Positions 8,473-16,794 of a stretch of DNA of 64,000 nucleotides are shown here, one piece after another. The DNA is taken from NCBI GenBank assembly GCA_050288105.1, contig JBNKDE010000009.1:172790-236789 (forward strand). Reading direction: 5' to 3'. The notes below the pieces were generated by a model that did no database searches, was not told where the DNA came from, and saw only the letters and a program-made list of their open reading frames with translations. The number at the start of each line of letters is the position of its first letter. Position 1 is the first letter of the stretch. The DNA comes from JACNJF01 sp050288105 (lineage in GTDB: Bacteria; Pseudomonadota; Gammaproteobacteria; GCA-001735895). A program made the translations under genes and the position numbers.

Positions 8473-10051
8473 CTGTTTTTACCTTTCTAGTTACCCGAAT
8501 TGCAAACTCGGCCCTGTTCTGTTGAGACCTGGAATTCTTGCTTATGTCCCCTGATAATTGATTATCTGATTCTATATCCAATGGTCGCTTGATCACTGTC
8601 ACCGAATCGTATTCTCCAGAGACTCTCATTGCATCCTCCAGATCATCAATGGCACTTAAGGCAAAACGATAATTACCATCAAAGTCTAAAAACTCTCCCC
8701 TGAGCACTGCTATTTCATAAAGGCCGTTAGACGCCTGTGACCTGGTTCCCCGGCGTACTCGAGATACTGCGATACTGGTTTGTCCGGCATCCTTGCTACT
8801 TTGTGTATCTGGTGAGTCAGAAACAAACCATTCCAGATCTTTTAATCGAATAGAATTAAAAAGGGATATATGCCGGCTAATTCGAACCATTAAATCACGG
8901 GGGCGAATCTGATAATTTTCTTCAATCTGCTCCACTGTTTTAACAATGGATTGCATCGTAGTAGTACTGGTTGTCGAGTCAATACGACTCTCGGAAAGCT
9001 GATTAAACTTGGATTTATATTTTTGCTCAACCAACTGCATTTCATTTACAGTTTTATCGTATAACCATCCCTTAACTATTGATGTGGCAAATATCCCTAA
9101 TGCGGCTGCAATAAGCACCAAACTGAAAACTTTAGTAGTTACAGCGGTCATATGGTGGTAAAAGTATTTTTTTTCTACCGGGCCAGCATAATGATTGGCA
9201 AATGATTTTTTTGATGCATGGTAGCAAAATAGCACTGAGCTGAAATCCTGCTCTTCATTCAGCTCAATTTTTTCCTGCTTAATAACATCATTTACATTAT
9301 GTATGTGATAATCAAAATATTCATCAGCCGAGCATTTAACAGTCAATTTATCCTTATGACGCTGATTACATAATATATGAACTGAGATTACGTCAGTTCG
9401 ATCAATAATCCTCTGACTAAAAAGGTATCGCTGAGTACTCTCAATGTCGCGAATCACATCGGATGCATAATCTCCCTGATAAAAACTGGCAATTGGGACC
9501 AGGCGACTAAGTATCAATTTACCCTTAATAAAGACTGATTGACGTAAATTACTGGGAACCTGCTGACTGACAAGAATCACACAATCATGCTCACCTTTAA
9601 ACCGAGCCATTAAATCTTCACTGATCAAAGGAAGGCTTAAAATTCCTGATAAAGGTGTCCGAGTGTCATTTAGTATCTGCAACCAGGGTTTAAGCAGGTA
9701 CTGATTGGTTAGCCCCATTAACAATAACTGCTCTTCTTTTCTTCCTTTCTTCTGAATAGACTGCGATTGCGCCAGGCGATATTCTGAGTTTCTGAAAAAT
9801 TTGGTGAAATTTCGATCTATTATTTCCTGACGATCCTTACCTCTGAGAAAGGGAATTTTTACCTGCCGAAATTCCTCTTCTATTAAATCGATTAACAGAC
9901 GTATGGGCTCGTTTTTGAGGGAATTTAAATAAGCAGTAAATAAATCCAGACCTTGCTCATCCGGCTCAAAATAAACACTACTCAGCAGTTTGCGCCCGGA
10001 CCATTCCTGGGCAACCATTCTATATCCTGTAAAGTAGAGAACTCTTTTCAT
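8462..10051 (-). CDS. Fused PilM/PilN-like (GspL-type) assembly protein
   Basis: A 529-residue protein with about 300 cytoplasmic residues, one membrane helix (about 302-325), a coiled coil (about 330-385) and a periplasmic domain. This equals PilM (or MshI1) joined to PilN (or MshI2) in one chain, the GspL architecture. In the MSHA block of the same window these two parts are separate genes (31944-32858 and 31345-31947). The cytoplasmic half has no obvious actin-fold nucleotide motif and is divergent. The gene lies six bases after the GspF-type gene and overlaps the PilO-like gene. Confidence 0.7.
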   Translation of the reverse strand: MKRVLYFTGYRMVAQEWSGRKLLSSVYFEPDEQGLDLFTAYLNSLKNEPIRLLIDLIEEEFRQVKIPFLRGKDRQEIIDRNFTKFFRNSEYRLAQSQSIQKKGRKEEQLLLMGLTNQYLLKPWLQILNDTRTPLSGILSLPLISEDLMARFKGEHDCVILVSQQVPSNLRQSVFIKGKLILSRLVPIASFYQGDYASDVIRDIESTQRYLFSQRIIDRTDVISVHILCNQRHKDKLTVKCSADEYFDYHIHNVNDVIKQEKIELNEEQDFSSVLFCYHASKKSFANHYAGPVEKKYFYHHMTAVTTKVFSLVLIAAALGIFATSIVKGWLYDKTVNEMQLVEQKYKSKFNQLSESRIDSTTSTTTMQSIVKTVEQIEENYQIRPRDLMVRISRHISLFNSIRLKDLEWFVSDSPDTQSSKDAGQTSIAVSRVRRGTRSQASNGLYEIAVLRGEFLDFDGNYRFALSAIDDLEDAMRVSGEYDSVTVIKRPLDIESDNQLSGDISKNSRSQQNRAEFAIRVTRKVKTDEK

Positions 10052-10057
10052 AATGAT

Positions 10058-11263
10058 TTAAAAGTCAATGGTGCTGATGGTATCGTAAATTGGGCCAAGA
10101 ACAGATAAAGCGAGCCAGAGCACGATGATGCCTATCACTGCCATTAACGAGGTTTGCAGCACAGGTTCAAGCTTATCAATCTGATCGTTTATATCTCTCT
10201 CAAAAAAGTAGCTAACATTATTTAGTGACTCATCCATGCGGCCAGTTGATTCCCCAACCCGCAGCATCCTGATTACTAATGGTGGGAAAATCCCGATATT
10301 CTGGAAACTGTCACTAATACTTCCACCTTCAGAAATTTGCACCCACGCGCGATCAATTCCGTCTTCGAGTACAAGATTACTCACAACACTTCTGCTCAGC
10401 TTTATTGCGTCCAGTACAGTAATACCAGACGCAAACATGAGGGCGAAATATCGTGTAAAGCGTGATATCTTTATTTTTTCGTTAACATCGCCAATCGGCC
10501 ATATCCTTAACAAAACCCCATCCATTTTGTATCGGAATTTAGCATTGGTTTTATATAAATGCCGCATCACAAAAAATGATATGACCGGTACTGCGATAAC
10601 CAGATACCAGAAGTCAACCAGAAAATTTGATACCGCCATCAATGCTTTCGTTTCAAGCGGTATCTCACCACCGAGTGAAACGATCGCACTCATGATATCC
10701 GGCACCACAAAGATCATAAGGAACATGATAACGGCCATAATCAACGACCCGATCACGACGGGATAGGTCATGATTTTTTTAGCCTTACCCAGAATCTCAT
10801 CCTGCCATTTTAACGTTTCAGTAATATCAGATAGAACCTCTGCCATCTTTCCACTTCGTTCACCCACCTTGATCAGGCTGGTAAATACATCATCAAAAAC
10901 TCTGGGATACATGGCAAGCGCTTTGGAGAAAGAATTACCCCCCTCAATCGCCTCTATAATACTGGCAATAACATCACGAAACCCCGGATTCTCTTCGCTT
11001 TCTCTTAAATCCTTCAACCCATCCAGTATCGGAACCCCGGAGCGGGTTAATTGTTCAAGGTGGAAACTAAAATTGATCAGATCACGGCGTGTGATTTTAT
11101 TACGCCCAAAAATATCTGCTCCTGGGTCTTTCTGTTTATAGGTAATCAGATCCAGGCTCATTTTTTCCAGACGCAATTCAAGGTCTGCAATATTTCCTGC
11201 GTCCAGGCTACCCTGAATAAACTTCCCTGACTTATCTATCGCTTTATATTTATAAAGTGGCAT
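10058..11263 (-). CDS. GspF/PilC/MshG-family inner-membrane platform protein
   Basis: A 401-residue protein opening with MPLYKYKAIDKSGK, the family hallmark, with two repeated GspF domains (about 60-190 and 262-390). Helices lie near 168-188, 214-233 and 370-392, and both cytoplasmic repeats keep the GE-S-G motif (VGERSGKM, VGESTGRM). It organises the assembly ATPase at the inner membrane. It follows the GspE-type ATPase gene by four bases. It is a paralogue of mshG (23347-24567). Confidence 0.9.
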   Translation of the reverse strand: MPLYKYKAIDKSGKFIQGSLDAGNIADLELRLEKMSLDLITYKQKDPGADIFGRNKITRRDLINFSFHLEQLTRSGVPILDGLKDLRESEENPGFRDVIASIIEAIEGGNSFSKALAMYPRVFDDVFTSLIKVGERSGKMAEVLSDITETLKWQDEILGKAKKIMTYPVVIGSLIMAVIMFLMIFVVPDIMSAIVSLGGEIPLETKALMAVSNFLVDFWYLVIAVPVISFFVMRHLYKTNAKFRYKMDGVLLRIWPIGDVNEKIKISRFTRYFALMFASGITVLDAIKLSRSVVSNLVLEDGIDRAWVQISEGGSISDSFQNIGIFPPLVIRMLRVGESTGRMDESLNNVSYFFERDINDQIDKLEPVLQTSLMAVIGIIVLWLALSVLGPIYDTISTIDF

Positions 11264-11267
11264 AGTG

Positions 11268-12983
11268 TTAACTCATCCTGTCTGTCAGATCAGTAACACG
11301 CGATATCTCTTCAATCGAGGTTACGCCGCTTAGAACGTGGCGAATTCCATCATCAGCCAGGGTGAAAAAGCCCTGTTTGTAAGCCGCATCCTTAATCTCT
11401 TTAGTAGTCGCACCATGCACTAGCATGTCGTCCAGATCCGGGTTCATTTTAAGGATTTCCATTAATGCCATACGGCCTTTATAACCCGTATTATCACAGG
11501 CGGAACAGCCTTTCGCTCGATAAATTTTATTCGGTCTTACACCATCCGGATTTGAAAGCAATTTAAACTCATGCTCATCGGGATGATAGGGTTCTTTACA
11601 GTATTTGCACAGTTTACGGATTAGACGCTGCGCGATTACACCAATGATATTCCCCGCCATTATTTCCGGCATAATGCCTATATCTCTTAAACGGGGCAAA
11701 GCGCCAATTGCTGAATTGGTATGCAGGGTTGAATACACCTGATGCCCGGTCATAGCGGCCCGAAATGCCATTTCAGCGGTGTCCTCATCACGTATCTCAC
11801 CGACCAGGATAATATCCGGATCCTGACGCATAAGGGATTTAATACCATCAGCAAAGTTCATCCCCGCCATCTCACTTACCGAGGTTTGCCTGATTAACGG
11901 GAAAGGATACTCAACAGGGTCTTCCAACGTCATTACGTTTACTTTTTCAGAACTCATGTGATTAAGTAAGGAGTAAAGCGTGGTCGTTTTACCACTACCG
12001 GTCGGACCTGTAACCAGAATAATACCTTCGGGTCTTGCCATCATGATTTTAAGTATACGCATGGAAGCATCCGGTAATTCCAGCCCTTCCAGTGGTATGA
12101 CCCCTTTTTCTCTATCGAGTACCCGCAAAACAATATTTTCGCCATGGATGGTTGGCTGCGATGCCACACGAAAATCAATCTGGCGCCCGACAATAATTCT
12201 GGATATCCGGCCATCCTGCGGGGCACGTGTTTCGGCAATATTCATATCTGCCATAACCTTAAGGCGTACTGCTATGGCTGACCAGTAGGTTTTATGCAAA
12301 CTTCTTATCTGCCTGAGTACACCGTCTATGCGGTAGCGAATACGTAAAAAACTCTCCTCAGGTTCAAAATGGATATCAGAAGCGCCGCGTTTTACGGCAT
12401 CTGCCATCATAACATCCACCAGCCTGACTAACGGCTGACTATACTCCTCAATATCGCCCTGATAATTGGTATAGTCGGCTTCACCGGTTTCAATTTCACG
12501 TAGAATGCCGTCAATAGAGAGTTCATAGCCGTAGAACTGGTCAATGGCGTTTGAGATCTCTGTCTCACCTGCCAGCACCGGCGTAATTTCTACATGCTGT
12601 CCAATCTGAATTCGGATCCGATCCAGCGTAAAAAGATTAAACGTGTCTGACATCGCGATAGTCAGACTACCAGTCATACTGTTGTAGTTAAGTGGAATGA
12701 CCTTGTGCTTTCGAGCTGTATCTGAATCTATTAATTTTATAGCCTCAGGGTCTGGAACCACATTTGCCAGATCAACACTATCCTGCTCTAACGCCTCTCC
12801 TAGCGCTGAGCGCATGATAGCTTCTGTAGCAAACCCCAAATTGACCAGCAGCTTACCCAGTGGTAAATCTACTTTTTTCTGTTCGGTTAGCGCGATATTG
12901 AGCTGATCGGGTGTAATCACACCTTCATCGATGAGGATTTCACCCAGCTTTTTTGGCTTGTTGGTACCTGGTACAGTTTTCAC
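11268..12983 (-). CDS. GspE/PilB/MshE-family assembly ATPase of the second system
   Basis: A 571-residue hexameric secretion ATPase. It has Walker A GPTGSGKTT (326-334), an Asp box SDIHFEPE (202-209), Walker B RQDPDIILVGEIRD, a His box HTNSA and a tetracysteine zinc site (Cys459, 462, 493, 496). The N-terminus keeps an MshEN-type repeat, KLGEILIDEGVI...Q (12-35), which fits the c-di-GMP-binding consensus with Lys for Arg. The second repeat (41-64) is degenerate, with Pro41 and no final Gln. It overlaps the TPR gene upstream by four bases and precedes the GspF-type gene. Paralogue of mshE. Confidence 0.92.
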   Translation of the reverse strand: MKTVPGTNKPKKLGEILIDEGVITPDQLNIALTEQKKVDLPLGKLLVNLGFATEAIMRSALGEALEQDSVDLANVVPDPEAIKLIDSDTARKHKVIPLNYNSMTGSLTIAMSDTFNLFTLDRIRIQIGQHVEITPVLAGETEISNAIDQFYGYELSIDGILREIETGEADYTNYQGDIEEYSQPLVRLVDVMMADAVKRGASDIHFEPEESFLRIRYRIDGVLRQIRSLHKTYWSAIAVRLKVMADMNIAETRAPQDGRISRIIVGRQIDFRVASQPTIHGENIVLRVLDREKGVIPLEGLELPDASMRILKIMMARPEGIILVTGPTGSGKTTTLYSLLNHMSSEKVNVMTLEDPVEYPFPLIRQTSVSEMAGMNFADGIKSLMRQDPDIILVGEIRDEDTAEMAFRAAMTGHQVYSTLHTNSAIGALPRLRDIGIMPEIMAGNIIGVIAQRLIRKLCKYCKEPYHPDEHEFKLLSNPDGVRPNKIYRAKGCSACDNTGYKGRMALMEILKMNPDLDDMLVHGATTKEIKDAAYKQGFFTLADDGIRHVLSGVTSIEEISRVTDLTDRMS

Positions 12984-15163
12984 TGACTAAGCACCTCGAT
13001 ACGTTGCATAACCAGAGTGTCACTGAAAGTCACCAGGGCATTCGATTTATTATTCAGAGCTTGCTGGTAGAACATAACAGCATTGGCTGGTTTTTGCAGG
13101 TGTTCAAGACTTATCGCCAGGTTATAGGCATAGTTAGGGTCTCCCGGCTTATATTGAAGCGCCTTGAAATATTCACTCTGCGCTTCTGCCCAACGATTTT
13201 GACTGCCATACATATTACCCAGAACAAAATGCAGATAAGGCGATTCCGGTAGGTCGTTCAAAAGCTTTTTAAGCTCGGTTTCACCAGCCTGAGGGTCTAC
13301 ACTCGCAACGGAAATCAATGAAGTCATTGCAAGATCATCCTTCGGGTTTGCTAGTAAAAGTTTCTGATACAGAGAAATCGCTTCTTGATACTGGTTATCC
13401 AGAACATGGATAGCAGCCCTACCTAATAAAGCATCCCTGTTCTCAGCATCAAGCTTCAGGACCTGTTGATACTGGCGCCGCGCATCATCCAGTCGTCCAG
13501 CTTCATAGGCCTGATATGCTTCAGCCAGTATCTGGTCTTTTTCTGATACCCGGTTATTTGATGAAATACGCAAAGCTGGCTGTCTGGAGTCAGCGTCGGC
13601 TACCGATGGTGCTTTTTTCGCAGGAGCGGTTTTAACCGACTCAGCTGCAACCGGTCTGGACTGTTCATTAAACGATGAAGATGACAACCCAGCTTGCACA
13701 GAGTCTCCCTCAGTCGATATCGAACCTTGATCAGACACACTGTCGCTCGCCTCATCCACTTGCTCAGACTCAGATAGACCCTGTTCTTCGGCACTGGCGT
13801 TTTCTATAACCTTGATTGCCTGACTATCCACCTGGGGGGTAGAGAACAGGTTAGTCGGACCCTCCGGATTCTTGGGTTTGATAATTCCAGGCATTGGGTC
13901 ACGCTTTAATGCCACCAGATTGTTGTCTATAGACTCGGATTCAGTCTGTATTTCAAATAACCCCCACACCACGACAATCAATAGAATACAAAGCGCAACA
14001 CCAGCATAGACCTTGTAGTAATAGTTTTTAACCCCACGAGACTTGGTAATGAAGATCTTTTTCGCGTAATCAGGGGTCATTACGGTATCGGTTTCAGACT
14101 TCATCCCCGGAAAAATACGGGAAACATCCTGATCGGATAATTTCATCAACGTCCTGTCATAGTTGTCAGGCGCAAATGTACGGGTATAGGTACTATCCTT
14201 GATTGTTACGGTTTCATCGTTGGTGAGCTTTTCAATATCAATCGATGGTGCCGTGGTATCTGCATTCATAACCGTGGGATAGTCATCTTCAGACATGCCA
14301 CCGGGGTTTTCATCGTCCTGCGGCTCTAGCGACAATCGTCCATCAAACTTGCCGTAGGACGCAGACTCGGTTCTGGTCTCATCCTGAGCCATTGGGTAAC
14401 CCTGCTCCATTGGTTCGAGATCAAGGCTGTCCTGCTCTATATTGGTCAAACTTAGCGAATCTGCGTTTGTTATCGTCGTATCATCAGAACCCTGCTCATG
14501 AATCTGGGGAGGTACCACCGCTTCTGGCACCCTGGCTGGTTCAGGAAGGCGACCGTCACCCATAAACTCAGTAATGTCATCGGGTGTTAATACCAGGGTT
14601 TCATCTTCTGTAGAGTCATAGTCACTGTCATCTGAATGCAGCCCATCAAGACTAATTTCTTCATCATCAATAAATGACAGGGTTTTCTCGTCTTCAGCTT
14701 CCTGAGCCGCCTTTTTAGCCTCTTCCTCCGCGTGTTCCCTGGCGAGCCTGGACAAATCCAGATCCCTGACATCCATTTCCTGAGTGGATTCACTAATGGA
14801 TTTTTCAGGCGTAGCTGGCTCTGCGGGTGTTGCTTCCGTCACGCTAGTGGAATCAATTTCCGTCCTTTCCAGCTGAGCAGTTGAGTCTACCTGGGTAGTA
14901 TCTAAATGGGTTTTCTCAATATCGGTAGCGTCTAGCTCTGTCTTGTCTAGCTGAGTGGCATCTAGCTCTGTCTTGTCGATTTGAGTGGTATCAACCCGGG
15001 TTTCAGTAACCGCGACAGTTTTATCTATACTGGTTTCATCAGCAGGGGCGTCCTCAGATAACTGCGTCCTGGTCACCTCGGTATTATCAACCGATTTATT
15101 ATCAGCATTCTTTTGCGCCTTTTTTTCAGCCGCTTTTTTTAATGCATCTAACAGTAAACTCAT
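12980..15163 (-). CDS. Large TPR membrane protein (MshN-like) with Thr/Asp repeats
   Basis: A 727-residue protein. The N-terminal MSLLLDALKKA segment is seen in many pilus and secretion TPR proteins. A threonine/aspartate ten-residue repeat (about 55-105, consensus KTELDATQLD) and a long acidic linker follow. A single membrane helix lies at about 383-404, and TPR repeats fill the C-terminal region (about 545-720). The N-terminal 380 residues would be cytoplasmic, unlike MshN (455 residues), whose helix is near residue 40. By order it is the MshN counterpart between the secretin and the ATPase. The acidic Thr-rich segment may be a phosphorylation or FHA-recognition target; that is speculation. 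Confidence 0.8.
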   Translation of the reverse strand: MSLLLDALKKAAEKKAQKNADNKSVDNTEVTRTQLSEDAPADETSIDKTVAVTETRVDTTQIDKTELDATQLDKTELDATDIEKTHLDTTQVDSTAQLERTEIDSTSVTEATPAEPATPEKSISESTQEMDVRDLDLSRLAREHAEEEAKKAAQEAEDEKTLSFIDDEEISLDGLHSDDSDYDSTEDETLVLTPDDITEFMGDGRLPEPARVPEAVVPPQIHEQGSDDTTITNADSLSLTNIEQDSLDLEPMEQGYPMAQDETRTESASYGKFDGRLSLEPQDDENPGGMSEDDYPTVMNADTTAPSIDIEKLTNDETVTIKDSTYTRTFAPDNYDRTLMKLSDQDVSRIFPGMKSETDTVMTPDYAKKIFITKSRGVKNYYYKVYAGVALCILLIVVVWGLFEIQTESESIDNNLVALKRDPMPGIIKPKNPEGPTNLFSTPQVDSQAIKVIENASAEEQGLSESEQVDEASDSVSDQGSISTEGDSVQAGLSSSSFNEQSRPVAAESVKTAPAKKAPSVADADSRQPALRISSNNRVSEKDQILAEAYQAYEAGRLDDARRQYQQVLKLDAENRDALLGRAAIHVLDNQYQEAISLYQKLLLANPKDDLAMTSLISVASVDPQAGETELKKLLNDLPESPYLHFVLGNMYGSQNRWAEAQSEYFKALQYKPGDPNYAYNLAISLEHLQKPANAVMFYQQALNNKSNALVTFSDTLVMQRIEVLSQ
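14849..15001 (-). repeat. In-gene tandem repeat encoding KTELDATQLD-type units
   Basis: Five to six imperfect 30-base units in the TPR gene encode ten-residue repeats (TTQID-KTELD-ATQLD-KTELD-ATDIE-KTHLD-TTQVD). The DNA of two adjacent units is nearly identical (a 17-base block occurs twice in 14931-14980), so the array may vary in length between strains. Confidence 0.8.
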
Positions 15164-15184
15164 AACAATCCCCGTCGGCTGTCG

Positions 15185-16759
15185 CTATTCTGCTAACAAC
15201 CTGGGTTTAAGGTAGCGTTGAAAATCAGTCAGATCGGTATTCAGGCTTGCACTATCGATAATCCGCGGGCGCAGAAAAATAACCAGCTCGGTTTTGGCGG
15301 ACAGTTTTGCCTGTGTTCCAAACAGAAAACCAACACCCTTGACATCATGCAGCCCAGGCAGCCCGGCACTGCTCTCATCGATGCTGTTCTCCATCAAGCC
15401 ACCGATAATAGCTGTTTCTCCGTTCGATACCCTGAGCACTGATTCCATTTCCCTGACCTGAATTTCAGGCACCTGGTTAGACCCTGTCGTTACCAATCCA
15501 GTAGGAACTGGCGCGTCTACAAATCTTAGAATTCTGGAAATCGTTGGCCTGATATTTAATATAATCTCATCATTGTCCGTTATAAACGGAGTGACATTCA
15601 TAACAAATCCAACAGGCACAGTATGAATCGTTGAGGTAAAGGTAGTTTTAGCCCCTGTATTATTATTCGTCGCATCCTCTTCTTTTACTTCGGTAGTAAA
15701 GTAAACACGATTGTCGACTACTTTTAAGATAGATGTCTGATTATTGATTGCCATAATCTTGGGGCTAGACATAACCGACACATCTCCAAATGAGTCAAGA
15801 GCCTTGATGGCTGCAGATATATTTCTCTCGGAGTTATTATGAATATAGGTAGCGGATAAATTAGGTGTAGACCCTAACGTCGTCGTACCAAGAACGTCCT
15901 GCGTAAAACTCCAGCCATTACCATTTGCTATTCGAGACCAGTCGACCCCTGCCTGGAAATCATCATTTAAGGTTACTTCTACGACAGTGGCTTCGATTAA
16001 TACCTGTTTACGAACTGCAGACATAACCTGATCAATGAAGTCCTGAATCGCCTCATGATTAGAAGCAGTAGTCAAAACAGAAATTGTACCACTCTCCTTA
16101 TTTACAATTACTGAGCCTTTACCCGCACCATTGCTGCCAGCTATAGCCGACAAATTTGCCTCAAGGGTTTTCCAAAAACTATTATCACTCTTGTTCGTGA
16201 TATTAGTTGATGAATTGCTGCCTCCACTACTTCCTTCCGTACTTGAGCCAGTTGACGCTATTTGCGTCGCGATCGAAACATCTGAAGAGGTTGACCTTTC
16301 CATGTTCAAATAATTAATCTGGTAAGTACGCAAAAACGGCAAATCTCTCTCAACCACCAGATTGGGGCCATCTATGTAATAGTGCAAATTAACCTGGCGC
16401 GATATTCTTTTGAGGATCTGGGGCAGGGTCTGGTCAATCGCATTAATACTGACATTACCAGTAATTGCCGGATCGATATCCAGATTCAGGCGCGCATCTC
16501 GAGCCAGCGCGAACAATAACTCATTAGCAGGCAAATCGGTCGCGACAACGGTAAAAACCTGTAATTTCTCGGCTGGTTTTGGCGCCTCAACGATGGGCAG
16601 CTGGTTAACCACAGGAGGGATATCCTGCGTTGCGACAGGAACAGCAGGAACGGGAGCACCCAAATGCCCATCAGAGACAGACATTCTTTCATCGTCTTTC
16701 GTTAGCGTCTGGCAGGACACCAGGCTGAATAGCGCAGTTATAAAAATTAGATATTTCAT
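15185..16759 (-). CDS. Secretin lipoprotein, MshL/GspD family, second system
   Basis: A 524-residue outer-membrane secretin. A lipoprotein signal ends in LVSC with acylated Cys16. A short secretin/TonB N-terminal domain (about 68-150) and a Ser/Asn/Gly-rich linker (169-192) precede the secretin core, which ends with IGGLMENSI...GLPGLHDV and KTELVIFLRPRII, the family C-terminal signature. It should form the outer-membrane gate of the second system. It lies between the AAA ATPase gene (35 bases upstream) and the TPR gene (21 bases downstream). Paralogue of mshL (28601-30316). Confidence 0.92.
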   Translation of the reverse strand: MKYLIFITALFSLVSCQTLTKDDERMSVSDGHLGAPVPAVPVATQDIPPVVNQLPIVEAPKPAEKLQVFTVVATDLPANELLFALARDARLNLDIDPAITGNVSINAIDQTLPQILKRISRQVNLHYYIDGPNLVVERDLPFLRTYQINYLNMERSTSSDVSIATQIASTGSSTEGSSGGSNSSTNITNKSDNSFWKTLEANLSAIAGSNGAGKGSVIVNKESGTISVLTTASNHEAIQDFIDQVMSAVRKQVLIEATVVEVTLNDDFQAGVDWSRIANGNGWSFTQDVLGTTTLGSTPNLSATYIHNNSERNISAAIKALDSFGDVSVMSSPKIMAINNQTSILKVVDNRVYFTTEVKEEDATNNNTGAKTTFTSTIHTVPVGFVMNVTPFITDNDEIILNIRPTISRILRFVDAPVPTGLVTTGSNQVPEIQVREMESVLRVSNGETAIIGGLMENSIDESSAGLPGLHDVKGVGFLFGTQAKLSAKTELVIFLRPRIIDSASLNTDLTDFQRYLKPRLLAE

Positions 16760-16794
16760 TGTTTTTCCCAGTCCTTACAAGAACCTATTCAAAT

